Shown here: positions 12,293 through 23,346 of the stretch, piece by piece
Layout of the letters: each line of letters starts with the position of its first letter
Position numbering within the stretch: the stretch's first letter is position 1
Source: Glandiceps talaboti
Taxonomy: Eukaryota; Hemichordata; Enteropneusta; Spengelidae
DNA: 64,000 nucleotides
Direction: 5' to 3'
NCBI RefSeq assembly: GCF_964340395.1
Contig: NC_135551.1
Location: 21,228,503-21,292,502, forward strand
Notes under the pieces: model-generated
Told to the model about the DNA's origin: nothing
Seen by the model: only the letters and a program-made list of their open reading frames with translations
Database searches by the model: none
Program-made: the position numbers and the translations under genes

Positions 12293-13405
12293 TTATCATC
12301 ATTACCATCAACCACTGTAACATGTACTATGTTGTAATGGAAACTTACTGATTCATTAATGCCCCTACAACTTACAAGACAATTTATAGTCTATAAACCC
12401 TCCTTCTTTCTCTACAATGTATTATCAACACAAACATTTCACACTTAAACAGACTGTCAATAATACATCACTTCCTTCCTTCCAAAAGCCAAAATAATCA
12501 AAATTTTATCAAATTTTTTTTTTCCTCCTAATCTGATTTATTGGTACATATTGAATGCTTTGTTCATTTTTAAAGTTTCATTTCTACCTATTTGCTAAAT
12601 CTAATTTCATTTTCGATAATAAAATTATCATACTGGAATTATTGTTCCCAAAATAAGTGAAATTATTGCATTACTGTTATAAAAAATTTATTCTTGATTA
12701 TACTGGCTGTGTTATTGAAAGAAAAATTAACATCTTAATACTTTTCTACCCATTTTCATTAATCGTTAACTTTCAATGATTTCTATTCTAATATCAATAG
12801 AATTTCTATCTTGTAAATAATTCACAGAGGACAAACTGATCAATTTCTTTGAGAAATACTAAAATCAATAGAAAATGTACTGTAGGCTATGTATTTTCTA
12901 TTTCAATATGTATAGGAGTGGCAAGCAGATATGCTGAATGTAATTCTGCAGAACAACCACATATGAACTCTATATTTTGCATGTAATCATGAACTTACAC
13001 TAAAAGTGCCGCAAACCACCACATGTGAACTCAGCGTTCTGGTCGTGAACTTAAGTAAAAGTGCCTAGAACAAGACATTAAAATAGTCTTACGCTGATCA
13101 TCAGATGGCGCCTTCACCTATGCATCTGCAACCCTTTGGAATTGACTTATGCGATTTGATACCCATTATTTACAGCAATTGCGCAAAATTCATGTGATGT
13201 AAAATCATAAAATGACTTTCCTGAAAACAAACTTTATGAGAATACTGACGTCGTTTTCTGGAGTGTTTCTTTTTAAAACATACATATCCTATGCCACTTT
13301 GAAAAGGTTAGCATCAAAACTGTACATGGTCACATATTTTAGTTCTCATGGAAAATTAGGCAGGCTACTGTTGTCAGGAACACGCATGATTTTCTCCCGA
13401 CATAT
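12293..13405. other. AT-rich stretch with one ~68 bp duplication
   Basis: At 12948-13075 two adjacent segments share AACCACCACAT-TGAACTC, CATGAACTTA-like and AAAAGTGCC-type blocks. Nothing else was recognised. A 102-codon frame at 13212-13520 crosses the poly-C run and is not credible. Confidence 0.45.
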
Positions 13406-13428
13406 CCCCCCCCCCCCCCCCCCCCCCC
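13406..13428. repeat. poly-C run, 23 bp
   Basis: There are twenty-three consecutive C residues. The length is likely variable and prone to sequencing error. Confidence 0.95.
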
Positions 13429-14219
13429 GACAGACTATTTGTTCTTTTGTGTTTAAAGGAAATAGTGTTGTGTTGTATTACATGATATACCTTCCACTTA
13501 CTACGTTTTATCACACATAGAGATCTGGTCCACATAGGCAGTCAACCAGGTAAAAGCTATAACAAATACCTCTTGGTTAATTTACCATACTTCAAAGTAC
13601 TAATAGCTATGTATGCATACACGTGTGTTCATGGCACATTTGTGTTCAATGTCCTGCAACATTTCTCATGGGTCTTTTTGAGGAAAAATCATCACATGCA
13701 TACATAAACAACACTGTTTATCATGAACTGTTCATGACAACAACAAAAACCTGGTCCACTATTTTTGTTATGATTTGAGAAGGCTCCTATGAACAGTCCC
13801 TTTTTATTTGTAAGTATTGGATCTTACAATTACAACAGCTTTTTATATAAATAATAGATCAGTGGTTCGGTCAGTCGGTCGGTTCAAATAAAAAATAAAC
13901 AAATAAATAAAATAAAAGTTTGTGTGTACGTGCTGTTGATGTGTTCAATTAATAACCATACTTTAACAATCTGGATATCTTAGAAATGACAAAGACAGTC
14001 AGAAAGGACACAGTAAATCAATGATTTTCACCCATATATGAACTTGATGGGTTGCCATCTTACCATCAGTATTAAATGTTGGGAATTTTGTCTATTCCTG
14101 CCATAGAGGGCATTGATTTTTTTAATTATTTTGTTGGACTGGAGAAATATAGACTCGGTCAGGTGAGAGAACTGTAACAACAAAAGGGACCTCATGACAA
14201 AAATGATAGGGACTGGAGG

Positions 14220-14220
<1 letters not shown>
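13429..14220. other. no recognised feature
   Basis: Only an AAATAAATAAAATAAA-type low-complexity patch near 13886-13918 and a GTCAGTCGGTCGGTTC patch at 13870-13886 stand out. Confidence 0.5.

Positions 14221-14292
<72 letters not shown>
14221..14292. repeat. (TG)36 microsatellite
   Basis: This is an uninterrupted TG run of 72 bp, followed by GCGTGGGAGGGGG. Confidence 0.98.
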
Positions 14293-14293
<1 letters not shown>

Positions 14294-14296
<3 letters not shown>

Positions 14297-15784
14297 GGAG
14301 GGGGTGTTATGATAATCTGACACCAATTTTCATACCCTTTTCTAAGTCATCAATATACATGTACATGTAATGCAGATACCTCAGGAACATATGAGGTCAA
14401 AGTCATACACTAGCTTTAAACACAATTATGACCAGTCTTACAGGCAAGTGGGACCTAAAACTAATTTTTTTTCTTTCAAAACTATGGTGGTGGTGGTGTG
14501 GGAGCCCAGTAAAATGACCTTGGGAAATCAGGTAGATTTTACTTAGTTTAACAACCCTTTACAGCAAACACACTGCTCAACTCTAGAAACTGTATGGTCG
14601 AGACCTCCCATTAATAGCTTTGTTCTTTTTGAAATCTCAACTCAGTGTTCTGTGTCTCGGAATGTTTAGTAACAAAACACAGCTTGTAAAAACATTCTGT
14701 CCTTTTAATAGTCTCCTTGCCTAGTGCGAGGTGTTGTCACTGAAAGCATTACCAAAGTGTTCTTTGTGATGACATTCAGCACTGCACGTAGTTCTGTTTA
14801 TTTGTCCTCAGTCATATTTCTGACGGAAACGTTGCCGTATCTATTCATTCAGAACTACGGCATTGTACACAGCAAACTTTACTTGCAGCAAAAAGATAGT
14901 GCATGGTTCTCAGTGAGTGAGTGTATGAACAGAGGAACCTGTTGTAACAAACCTTCTGATTGGTTCAATTACATACTTACAAAAGTTCTTACACCATTTG
15001 TGATTGGATGATGTGTTGAATGTATGAATCAAACAAAGGCTGTGATTGGTTAATAGTTATAGTATAATTTGTCAGTTTGTTGCCAAGTTTGAGATTTTCC
15101 AGACTAACAATTATTTGAACATTTTTTTTTTACTTCCTGTAATTTTTGGCACGTTTACAATTTATTTTTGACTGGGATCATGAAGGTTACACTACTTTAG
15201 ACATTTCTGTCAAAATTTTGAACTAAAGTCATCACACTGTGTTACAAAACAAAAATTCTGGTTTCCTTCACACGTGTCGTACAACCAGAAGGGTTAAATG
15301 CATCCGGATATGACATCTAAAACTCCACACTTTTACCATTTGTTAGGATAATAACTGTAACAACAACAACCATAATGTCAAACTCCCAGTACAAAAAAAA
15401 AAAACCTCCCAACTTTGTCAGTGGTTGTAAACATCTAGATGTCTCCCTCAACCTTGTGTACTATCAATCTTCAAATCCGACACACATCACACATGTAACT
15501 GATTTCTGTGACAGGAATATACAGGCTGCTGGCAGGGCTACATGTGCCACCACTCCTAACATGAAATCTGTTTGGAAGTCTGTCTTTGTCCTGATGCACA
15601 ATTCAGTGATAGCTTGTGTCCTTATCTTGCAGACATGTGTTCTTATACAAATACACCAGAGTCAGCAGCTGGGAGCTAATTAATGGAAAGAAACCATGGG
15701 TGGTAGTCAAGTCATCTCTCTAGACATCATTAGGGTGGGCCTAGGCTATGCTACTCTGTTTTGCTTTCTTTTCTTTTAAAACAT
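14294..15784. other. no recognised feature
   Basis: Plus frames of 95 codons (14724-15011) and 102 codons (15375-15683) occur but show no domain, no clear splice context and no repeat relation. A TGATTGG phrase recurs at 14958, 15001 and 15043 within about 90 bp. Confidence 0.45.
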
Positions 15785-15787
15785 CTA

Positions 15788-15950
15788 CAGTCACCATTGG
15801 GACTACAGGCAGTTGGACTATGGTATGTTGTCTGTTTATAGTCACCACTGGGACTGCAGGCAGTGGCTTGGACCATGTTGACTGTTTGTAGTCATCATTA
15901 CCACTACAGGCAGTGGTTTGTCTGTTTATTATAGTCACCATTCATTGCTC
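15788..15950. repeat. ~50 bp tandem repeat, 3 copies
   Basis: Units starting near 15789, 15839 and 15889 share AGTCACCA(T/C)TGGGACT, ACAGGCAGT and a TTG(T/A)CTGTTT end. A fourth partial AGTCACCATT is at 15934. Confidence 0.7.
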
Positions 15951-16119
15951 CTATCAATATTGGCCTGTACATACTTTTGGTTTGTTTTTTGTGTTTTGGT
16001 TTGTCTACACATAGGTACAGGTCACTATAATTTACTACTACATGTAAGTTAGGTTTGTCCAGATGACTACAATATAGTTTTGCTAAGCTTAGGTGATTTA
16101 TTTGCATGGTCTGTTTGGG

Positions 16120-16480
16120 TGGCTAGTTTTGCTTTGTATAGGTGGCAAGTTTTGGTTTGTCATGGTGGTCAGTTTTGGTTTGTCTTGGTTAGTTTTGGTT
16201 TGTCTTGGTTAGTTTTGGTTTGTCTTGGTGGTCAGTTTTGGTTTGTCATGGTGGTCAGTTTTGGTTTGTCTTGGTTAGTTTTGGTTTGTCTTGGTCAGTT
16301 TTGTTTTGTCTTGGTGGTTAGTTTGTTTGTCTTGGTTAGTTTTGGTTTGTCTTGGTTAGTTTTGGTTTGTCTTTGTTAGTTTGGGTTTGTCTTGGTTAGT
16401 TTTGATTTGTCTTGGTTAGGTTCCATTTGTCTTGGGGTTTTGTCTCTCTTGGTGGTTTGTTTGTCTTGGTAGCTAGTTTG
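16120..16480. repeat. ~20-22 bp G/T-rich minisatellite
   Basis: About 15-17 copies of GTTTTGGTTTGTCTTGGTTA occur, some with an extra GGTC, from 16140 to 16480. The G and T content of this strand is extreme. The 99-codon frame 16080-16379 translates the unit into a Phe-Gly-Leu-Ser-Trp-Leu-Val-Leu-Val-Cys repeat and is not a gene. Confidence 0.93.
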
Positions 16481-17534
16481 ATTTTTCTAGGTGGTTTTGC
16501 TGTTTTTTACGTTTATTTTTTATTTTGCCTGGGTGTCTAATTTTGCTTAGTCTACATATGTATGACATGACGTGATCTATATCTGTTTGTCTTTTCACAA
16601 TGCAGAAAGTAACAATAACAACAACAAGAACAAACAAACTTCATACGTAAAGACTTTGTTTGAAATTTATGGATTTCAAATGATATTTTCACTCAAGTTA
16701 AAGTTAACATGGAAAAATACACTGGATAGATATAGGAAAAGCCCTACACTGGCCTCACTCCTCTAAGGCAGTTTGGGATTATTGGTTTTCTTCTAAGATT
16801 TTCAGCTCAAGGCTAGGCAATCTAAGCCATCAACTTTTTTCTCATGAAAACTTGCTTACCCTGTTTGACTGCATAGATGACATCTCACAAATGATGTAAA
16901 TTTAATGTAAGTTACAAATAGATACGTTTTGAAGGCATCACAGACATCGGTTACTATGACAACCACAATCGTGAGTGGTTATTTCTTGGAATATGCCACG
17001 GATTACCTAATTTCATTAATTTCATGACTTGCAAATTCTTAGATACTCTAGGGGGCTGGTGGGACCCAGATGAGATGACTTTAATACTGCAGATTTTATA
17101 CACATGTACACGTAGTCTGTGATCAAAGATATACCATGACTTCTTGATTCTAATCTAAGTCACAATATGGAATATGTACAGGAACATCACTTACACCATG
17201 ATTGCATGGAAGTCTGTGTATAGATAAAACACATCCTGACTACATCGCTAGTTTTGAATTTCGCTGCTATATTCAAAGAACAAAAATCATTGATATATAT
17301 ATAATACACAATCAACCTTTTTTGTATAATATATTATAATTATACAGACTGTCATCAAGTGACAAGTTGCCAACTTCCACTTTTTAAAGTAGTGTGTGTC
17401 TGCAATTCAATGCATGTGTGCTACATAGAAGTAATGTTGTTCGTGCAAGGATGTGTGCAAGTCTAGAATCCCATTCAAATTTGCTAACTCAGCATCAATC
17501 TGATGTTGGATTGCTTCCCTCAGGTAAACATTGA
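16481..17534. other. unremarkable stretch with one X-box match
   Basis: No gene was recognised. It contains the X-box-type site at 16950-16963 and a short TATATATATAATAC patch at 17296-17309. Confidence 0.5.
16950..16963. promoter_or_regulatory. RFX X-box consensus match
   Basis: GTTACTATGACAAC fits GTHNYYATRRNAAC exactly. There is no adjacent gene to assign it to. Confidence 0.35.
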
Positions 17535-17539
17535 TCTGG

Positions 17540-18035
17540 TTGGTGCAGATAGCAACCCTTCCAGCTGCTAACACACACTGGTGAGTGGATAGTGCCAGCT
17601 CAGTGTTAGCACTGACATAGCCAATGATAGCCTGCAGTGTCTGCCTGATGTAATAGGGCTAGTGCAGGCAAAGAACTCTTCCAGGTCCCAACACATGCCT
17701 GTGTGGTGATGGCACCAGCGTGGTGTTAGCACTGAGCTAGCTACATGTATATACTAGCCTGGTGTCAACTTGATCATTTGATGTCAATATTTGGTCGGTG
17801 CAGGCACAAGCACTTCCAGATCGTAAAATTGGTCAGTGTGTTTATAGCATTGTAGCCTGGTGCTAGCCCTGATTTTAGCTCAATGCTAGTCTGGTGTCAG
17901 CCTGGTATTAGCATTGGCTTAGTGTAGACACAGACACTTACTTTCAGGGCTCAACACATACATGTACCAATGTGGTGATACACTTTAAGCATTTGCCTGG
18001 TGTTAGCACTGACCTAGCCAAATGCAATTCCAATG
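17540..18035. repeat. degenerate ~125 bp tandem array, 4 copies
   Basis: Units begin near 17557, 17679, 17811 and 17937. Each starts with a CTTCCAG-type phrase and a CAACACAT-type phrase. Each then has GTGGTGAT-GCACC, GGTGTTAGCACTGACCTAGCC and a CTAGCCTGGTGTCA-like end. The GTTAGCACTGA core is the best conserved part. Confidence 0.65.
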
Positions 18036-18645
18036 CTAGCCTATATATGGTTTGCAGGAAATTCTTCAGTTTCTGTTTCAGTATTCAGCTGATATCCTCA
18101 CCACATGAAATGCCTCAAATTCAATATCAAACTTCTGGGAGTGTATCACAGAGGTCTGCTGTCTAATGGAAATGTATCGTGTGTAGGAAATCTCTATTAA
18201 CATTAAAGTTCTTTAGAACGATAGGTTAGTTGGATGGGTGGGTTGGTGGGTGGCACATATCATTACAAGTGACATTAAGATAAAATTGCTGTCCAATGTC
18301 ATGAACACACATACACAATGTCTACATTGTACATGCATCTCTATCTATGAGGTATTTGTGCTTGCAGCAATACATACCACACTGTCGCAGCCCACGGGGA
18401 AACAGATCAGTGCTTATCAAAATTCTGGTCAGAAGTCATGTGTACAGTAATCCTTCACATGCAGGGAAATACCTTTCCTCGGGATATGTATTAAACTATT
18501 CGGACCACTGACTTGTGATTTTGAGAGGCAAATAAAGTAAAAGTCGAGAATGTCAGAAGTAGGATTTATTTGGTAAAGGGTAGCTACAGGACAATGGATG
18601 GTAGCTGTAAATGTGGGAGGTGGATATATGCATAGCTAGTTGGAT
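18036..18645. other. no recognised feature
   Basis: Short frames of 64-70 codons only. No repeat relation was seen. Confidence 0.45.
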
Positions 18646-18779
18646 GAATGGGAGGGTGGCTACATGGATAGATGGATGGATGGAGGGATGGATGGAGGGA
18701 GGGAGGGATGGAGGGAGGGAAGGAGGGAGGGATGGATGGATGGAGGAATGGATGGAGGGAAGGATGGATGGATGGGCGG

Positions 18780-18815
<36 letters not shown>

Positions 18816-19060
18816 ATGGAGGGAGGGATGGATGGAGGGAGGGATGGATGGATGGGCGGATGGATGGACGGATGGGTGGATGGATGGATGGATGGTGGAT
18901 GGATGGAGGGAAGGATGGATGGAGGGATGGATGGATGGATGGACAGATGGGTGGGTGAGTGGGAAGATGGATGGATGGATGGATGGATGGATGGCTCGGA
19001 TGGACGGATGGACAGATGGATGGACAAACATACTGAAAGACAGATGGACATATGGATGGA
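18646..19060. repeat. (GATG)n minisatellite with GGGA variants
   Basis: More than 400 bp of GGAT tetranucleotide units mixed with GGAG and GGAC variants. A block containing GGATGGGCGGATGGATGGAC occurs twice (about 18768 and 18848), which shows a higher-order duplication of about 80 bp. Frames on both strands encode Trp-Met-Asp-Gly or His-Pro-Ser-Ile runs. Confidence 0.97.
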
Positions 19061-20058
19061 TTGGATTGGATTGAATTCGATTACATATTAAAAGAAATTA
19101 AGGTTGACTTAAAATAACGTATTGTACTATTGATGATGGATGTCTAAATGATGCATCACAGTTTAGGTAGAGCTAAAGTGACAGTGTGGGATATATGTTA
19201 ATGTGTATATGTGTGGATTGACATATAAGAATGGACTAACTAACTTGCAGACTCACATGTACATGTATGTATGTACTGACAGGACTCAAATTCAAACAGG
19301 TACATGTAATAGTATGCATGACACATCAGGATGAAAAAATAAAAGAGCTATGCACACAACAGCAAAGCAAAAGAGTACAACACAAGCCTTAGAGGTAAAA
19401 TGATGATATGTCCGTTGCTGAATTATTATAATTGATGAACCACAGTGTTGATTGTACTGTAATGTTTGTAATGTATCAAATCATGAACATTGTACATTCA
19501 ATTTATAGCCCAATCGTTTAGTCGTTGGCATTTTGTGATTTATAAATCAAATGGCTTATTTACCACTGTTACAATATACCCTCCAGTGTGCAGTAACTCA
19601 TACTACAGAATGCATTAAAATCAGTGACCTGACTAATATAGCACTGTTGAAAACTATGTGTGTGTGTTACTAGGGGTGTTTTTGTTTCATCAATCTTACA
19701 AGGCCTATGGTGATTATTAGCCATGGCCTTGAATTATGCTTTCAGTTGGCCTGAGATCACTTCATAAGGTCACAATTGCTATCTATCTCCCTGCCAGTAC
19801 TACAAATGTATATACAAATGTCTTACATGTGGGTACAGAATGTTGGAACATATATATACACACTTGGTAAGTTTGTGTTTATCAAAACATGCACTGAAAG
19901 TGATTGATGGAGTACTTTGTAAAGAAGATACTAAAATGACATTAGATAGCTCTGTCGTCAATGTATCAAGTCAAGAAGAATGTAATTTAAACTGTCATGT
20001 CTATGCTGTTGATTTGTACATGTGAAAGACGACTTGCTTGGAGTAATACAGAAATCAA
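19061..20058. other. no recognised feature
   Basis: A 61-codon frame at 19840-20025 is the only uninterrupted frame not due to a repeat, and it has no supporting evidence. Confidence 0.45.
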
Positions 20059-20472
<414 letters not shown>

Positions 20473-21310
20473 GCCTTGTCCTCAAATTTGTTGGCAATCA
20501 TGTTTCTGCTATTCTCATTTGCTAGAACTGGTAATCAACTTTAATGTGACACTGTCTGATATCTTGATAGTTTTGTGTTCTTTCCCTGTACTATTTTAAG
20601 TATTACAAAAAACATTATCAAGAACATAAACCATGATTTTTATATTTTAGAATTTACGTAAAATGATGAATACATGTAGTCAGAACTATGTAATCACAGA
20701 GAGTACATCATAATTACAGGGATATTATCTGAAGTTAGTTCGTCAAAGTTAATGTAAAATAATGACAATTTAGTGAAGCCATTGAACTGAGACTGGAGCT
20801 CTAGACTAACCATTACATTTAGTTTACATCATTACTATATTTTCAATCTCCTCCTCATCATGTCTCTGTTACCGTGGCATATATTACCATCTCATTGTTG
20901 CTATGGCAACACCAACACATCTTCATCCATTTTCTTTCCAAGTACACTACCAATGTTGATTATGATACAGTATTTACTGGATACACCATCCTGTTCAGAA
21001 GGGCGTTAATGGCAACAATGTGTATCTATTGACAATGTGTAAAACGAAATCTTCACTCACAGCTCTGGATATTCTTTTTTTTTTCCAATTTAGTGAATCG
21101 TCATTCAAGTGTGAAACCAACATGTACATTTTCTTAGTCTGTGTTTTGTTTAACTTGGGGCGGTAACCCTTCTACATGTGCATGGAAAGCTTTTTATTAA
21201 GCAATACGGAAGATATACATTCCAGCCCTTAGGGTTGGTGTTACAGCTAATTAACACAGAGACTGTACACGAGAAGTCAAAAGTTCAACACCATGTCTGT
21301 GTACTATTAA
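20473..21310. other. unremarkable stretch with one X-box match
   Basis: No gene was seen. The X-box-type palindrome is at 20897-20910. Confidence 0.5.
20897..20910. promoter_or_regulatory. RFX X-box consensus match
   Basis: GTTGCTATGGCAAC fits the X-box consensus exactly, with strongly palindromic half-sites. Occupancy and target are unknown. Confidence 0.35.
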
Positions 21311-21314
21311 GGAA

Positions 21315-22035
21315 TGTACATATGTACTCTAACAATGGCGTAAAACATACAATATCACTCGCTGATAAAAATCCAAGTTTCTCAATAACTCAAGCGGCAC
21401 TATACTTCCAAATGGCACTTACATGTACTTCCAAAATGATAATTTTTAGTTCAGAAATATACTCTAACAATACCGTAAAACATACAATATCACTCGCTTA
21501 TAAAATCCAAGTTTCTCAATAACTCAAGCGGCACTATACTTCCAAATGGCACTTGCATGTACTTCCAAAATGATAATTTTTAGTTCAGAAATATACTCTA
21601 ACAATACCGTAAAACATACAATATCACTCGCTTATAAAATCCAAGTTTCTCAATAACTCAAGCGGCACTATACTTCCAAATGGCACTTGCATGTACTTCC
21701 AAAATGATAATTTTTAGTTCAGAAATATACTCTAACAATACCGTAAAACATACAATATCACTCGCTTATAAAATCCAAGTTTCTCAATAACTCAAGCGGC
21801 ACTATACTTCCAAATGGCACTTGCATGTACTTCCAAAATGATAATTTTTAGTTCAGAAATATACTCTAACAATACAGTAAAACATACAAAATGAATCACT
21901 TCAAAAAATCCATGTTTCTCAATTACTTAAGCATGTCGGCACTACATGTACTTCCAAATGGCACTTAATATTAGTACTTCCAAAATGATAATTTTCAGTT
22001 CAGGAATATACTCTAATAGTACCATACAACATATA
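21315..22035. repeat. 134 bp tandem repeat, ~5.3 copies
   Basis: The phrase TACTCTAACAAT begins at 21325, 21460, 21594, 21728 and 21862, giving spacings of 135, 134, 134 and 134 bp. A diverged last start is at 22009. The middle units are nearly identical, and the first and last are more diverged. Each unit contains CTCAAGCGGCACTATACTTC and CCAAAATGATAATTTT. The 114-codon frame 21178-21522 is created by the array. Confidence 0.95.
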
Positions 22036-22685
22036 TTGTACACTTTACAACATATATTGTACAACATTTAACTGAAATGGCATTAAGAAAGTGAAATTCT
22101 CAGCTATGATAACTCAACATTTTAAAACGTTTTCTATAAAGTAAGTCTACAAAATTCAATGCCAGGTTCTACAAAATATTATAATTTTGGTGCATAATTT
22201 TGCATTCGTTTGTTTGTTTCTTTTCTTTCATCATTCTGTCTATACTTACATTTTGTATTACTTAAGGTGCATTATACAAAGAACTATGCTAATTCCATCA
22301 AATGTTCTTCTGGCCCTCTTCATTTGGGAATCGTAGACTGAAAAACCATGAGTATTCAGTTTAATGTTGCAGACAAACCATGGTACATCTTGCCAAACAA
22401 TCAGTTGTTATTTTCAAACTTTGATATACAGGAACAAACTTTATGATATAGTTAACATCTATCATTATACAGTCTTTTCTCTCATAGACATAAATGATCA
22501 TTTGTTTTCTATGCTATATCATCTCACAGTGAATAAGAAGTTACGATGATAAATACAGTATATTAATTTGTTTTCTCCTCTAGATGAGTATCATATGAGA
22601 ATAAATGGTCATGGACTCTACGATCATACCAGGCGATAAATCTAGTTTCTCATCAGTGTACCCCTGATAATAATCAATATAAATT
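22036..22685. other. no recognised feature
   Basis: The stretch is AT-rich. An ACATATATTGTAC phrase is repeated at 22029 and 22049. There is no supported gene. Confidence 0.45.
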
Positions 22686-23346
22686 TACAATGGAAACCAC
22701 TTAAAGTTGAAACAAATCATTGTCTGGCTTGACAAAAATCTTGCTACGATAAATACGATTGCTTGTTACATTTTATTGTCTTGTTCTACAAAATATATTA
22801 CTAATATTGCTACATCTTAATGACAGGCTCAACAAATGTATCTTTGTAACATTGTAACTTAATTATAAAACAAAACAGTTACAGGGACATACAATTGTTA
22901 CATTTAAATGAATTGATATTACTAAAAGATGCATAAGTTGTTACAATGTATGGAATTTGAGACAACATGCCTATATGTTGTTACAATGTATGTGATTGGA
23001 CAATAACATGCCTATATGTTGTTACAATGTATGTGATTGGACGACAACAACATGCCTATATGTTGTTACAATGTATGTGATTGGACAACAACATGCCTAT
23101 ATGTTGTTACAATGTATGTGATTGGACAACAACATGCCTATATGTTGTTACAATGTATGTGATTGGACAACAACATGCCTATATGTTGTTACAATGTATG
23201 TGATTGGACAACAACATGCTTACACAAAGAAAATGTAGCAATGTTAGTAAAATTTTGGCAAGCCAAACAATGAAAGGAAGCAGTGTCAGAATGATGTTTG
23301 TACAGTAGGACAACATTTCGTTTCCAGTCAACTGGTTTCCATTGTA
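22686..23346. mobile_element. 661 bp inverted-repeat element with internal satellite
   Basis: TACAATGGAAACCA at 22686-22699 is matched exactly in reverse complement at 23333-23346. Further in, 22709-22747 (AAACAAATCATTGTCTGGCTTGAC and onward to GCTAC) matches the reverse complement of 23235-23272 imperfectly. Between them lies a 41 bp tandem array. There is no transposase frame. The layout is that of a non-autonomous, MITE-like element that carries tandem repeats, as known for bivalve pearl-type elements. Membership of that group is only a structural analogy. Confidence 0.7.
22937..23220. repeat. 41 bp tandem array, 7 copies
   Basis: GTTGTTACAATGTATG starts at 22937, 22977, 23018, 23062, 23103, 23144 and 23185. 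Spacings are 40, 41, 44, 41, 41 and 41 bp. The unit continues GTGATTGGACAACAACATGC. The longer fourth spacing comes from a 3 bp CAA duplication. The array sits inside the inverted-repeat element. Confidence 0.97.

Noticed and set aside
14724-15683. Two frames of 95 and 102 codons
   Set aside because: No domain, no clear splice signals, and sizes expected by chance in 64 kb.
18584-19091. Frames resembling Trp-Met-Asp-Gly or His-Pro-Ser repeat proteins
   Set aside because: Generated by the GATG minisatellite on both strands.
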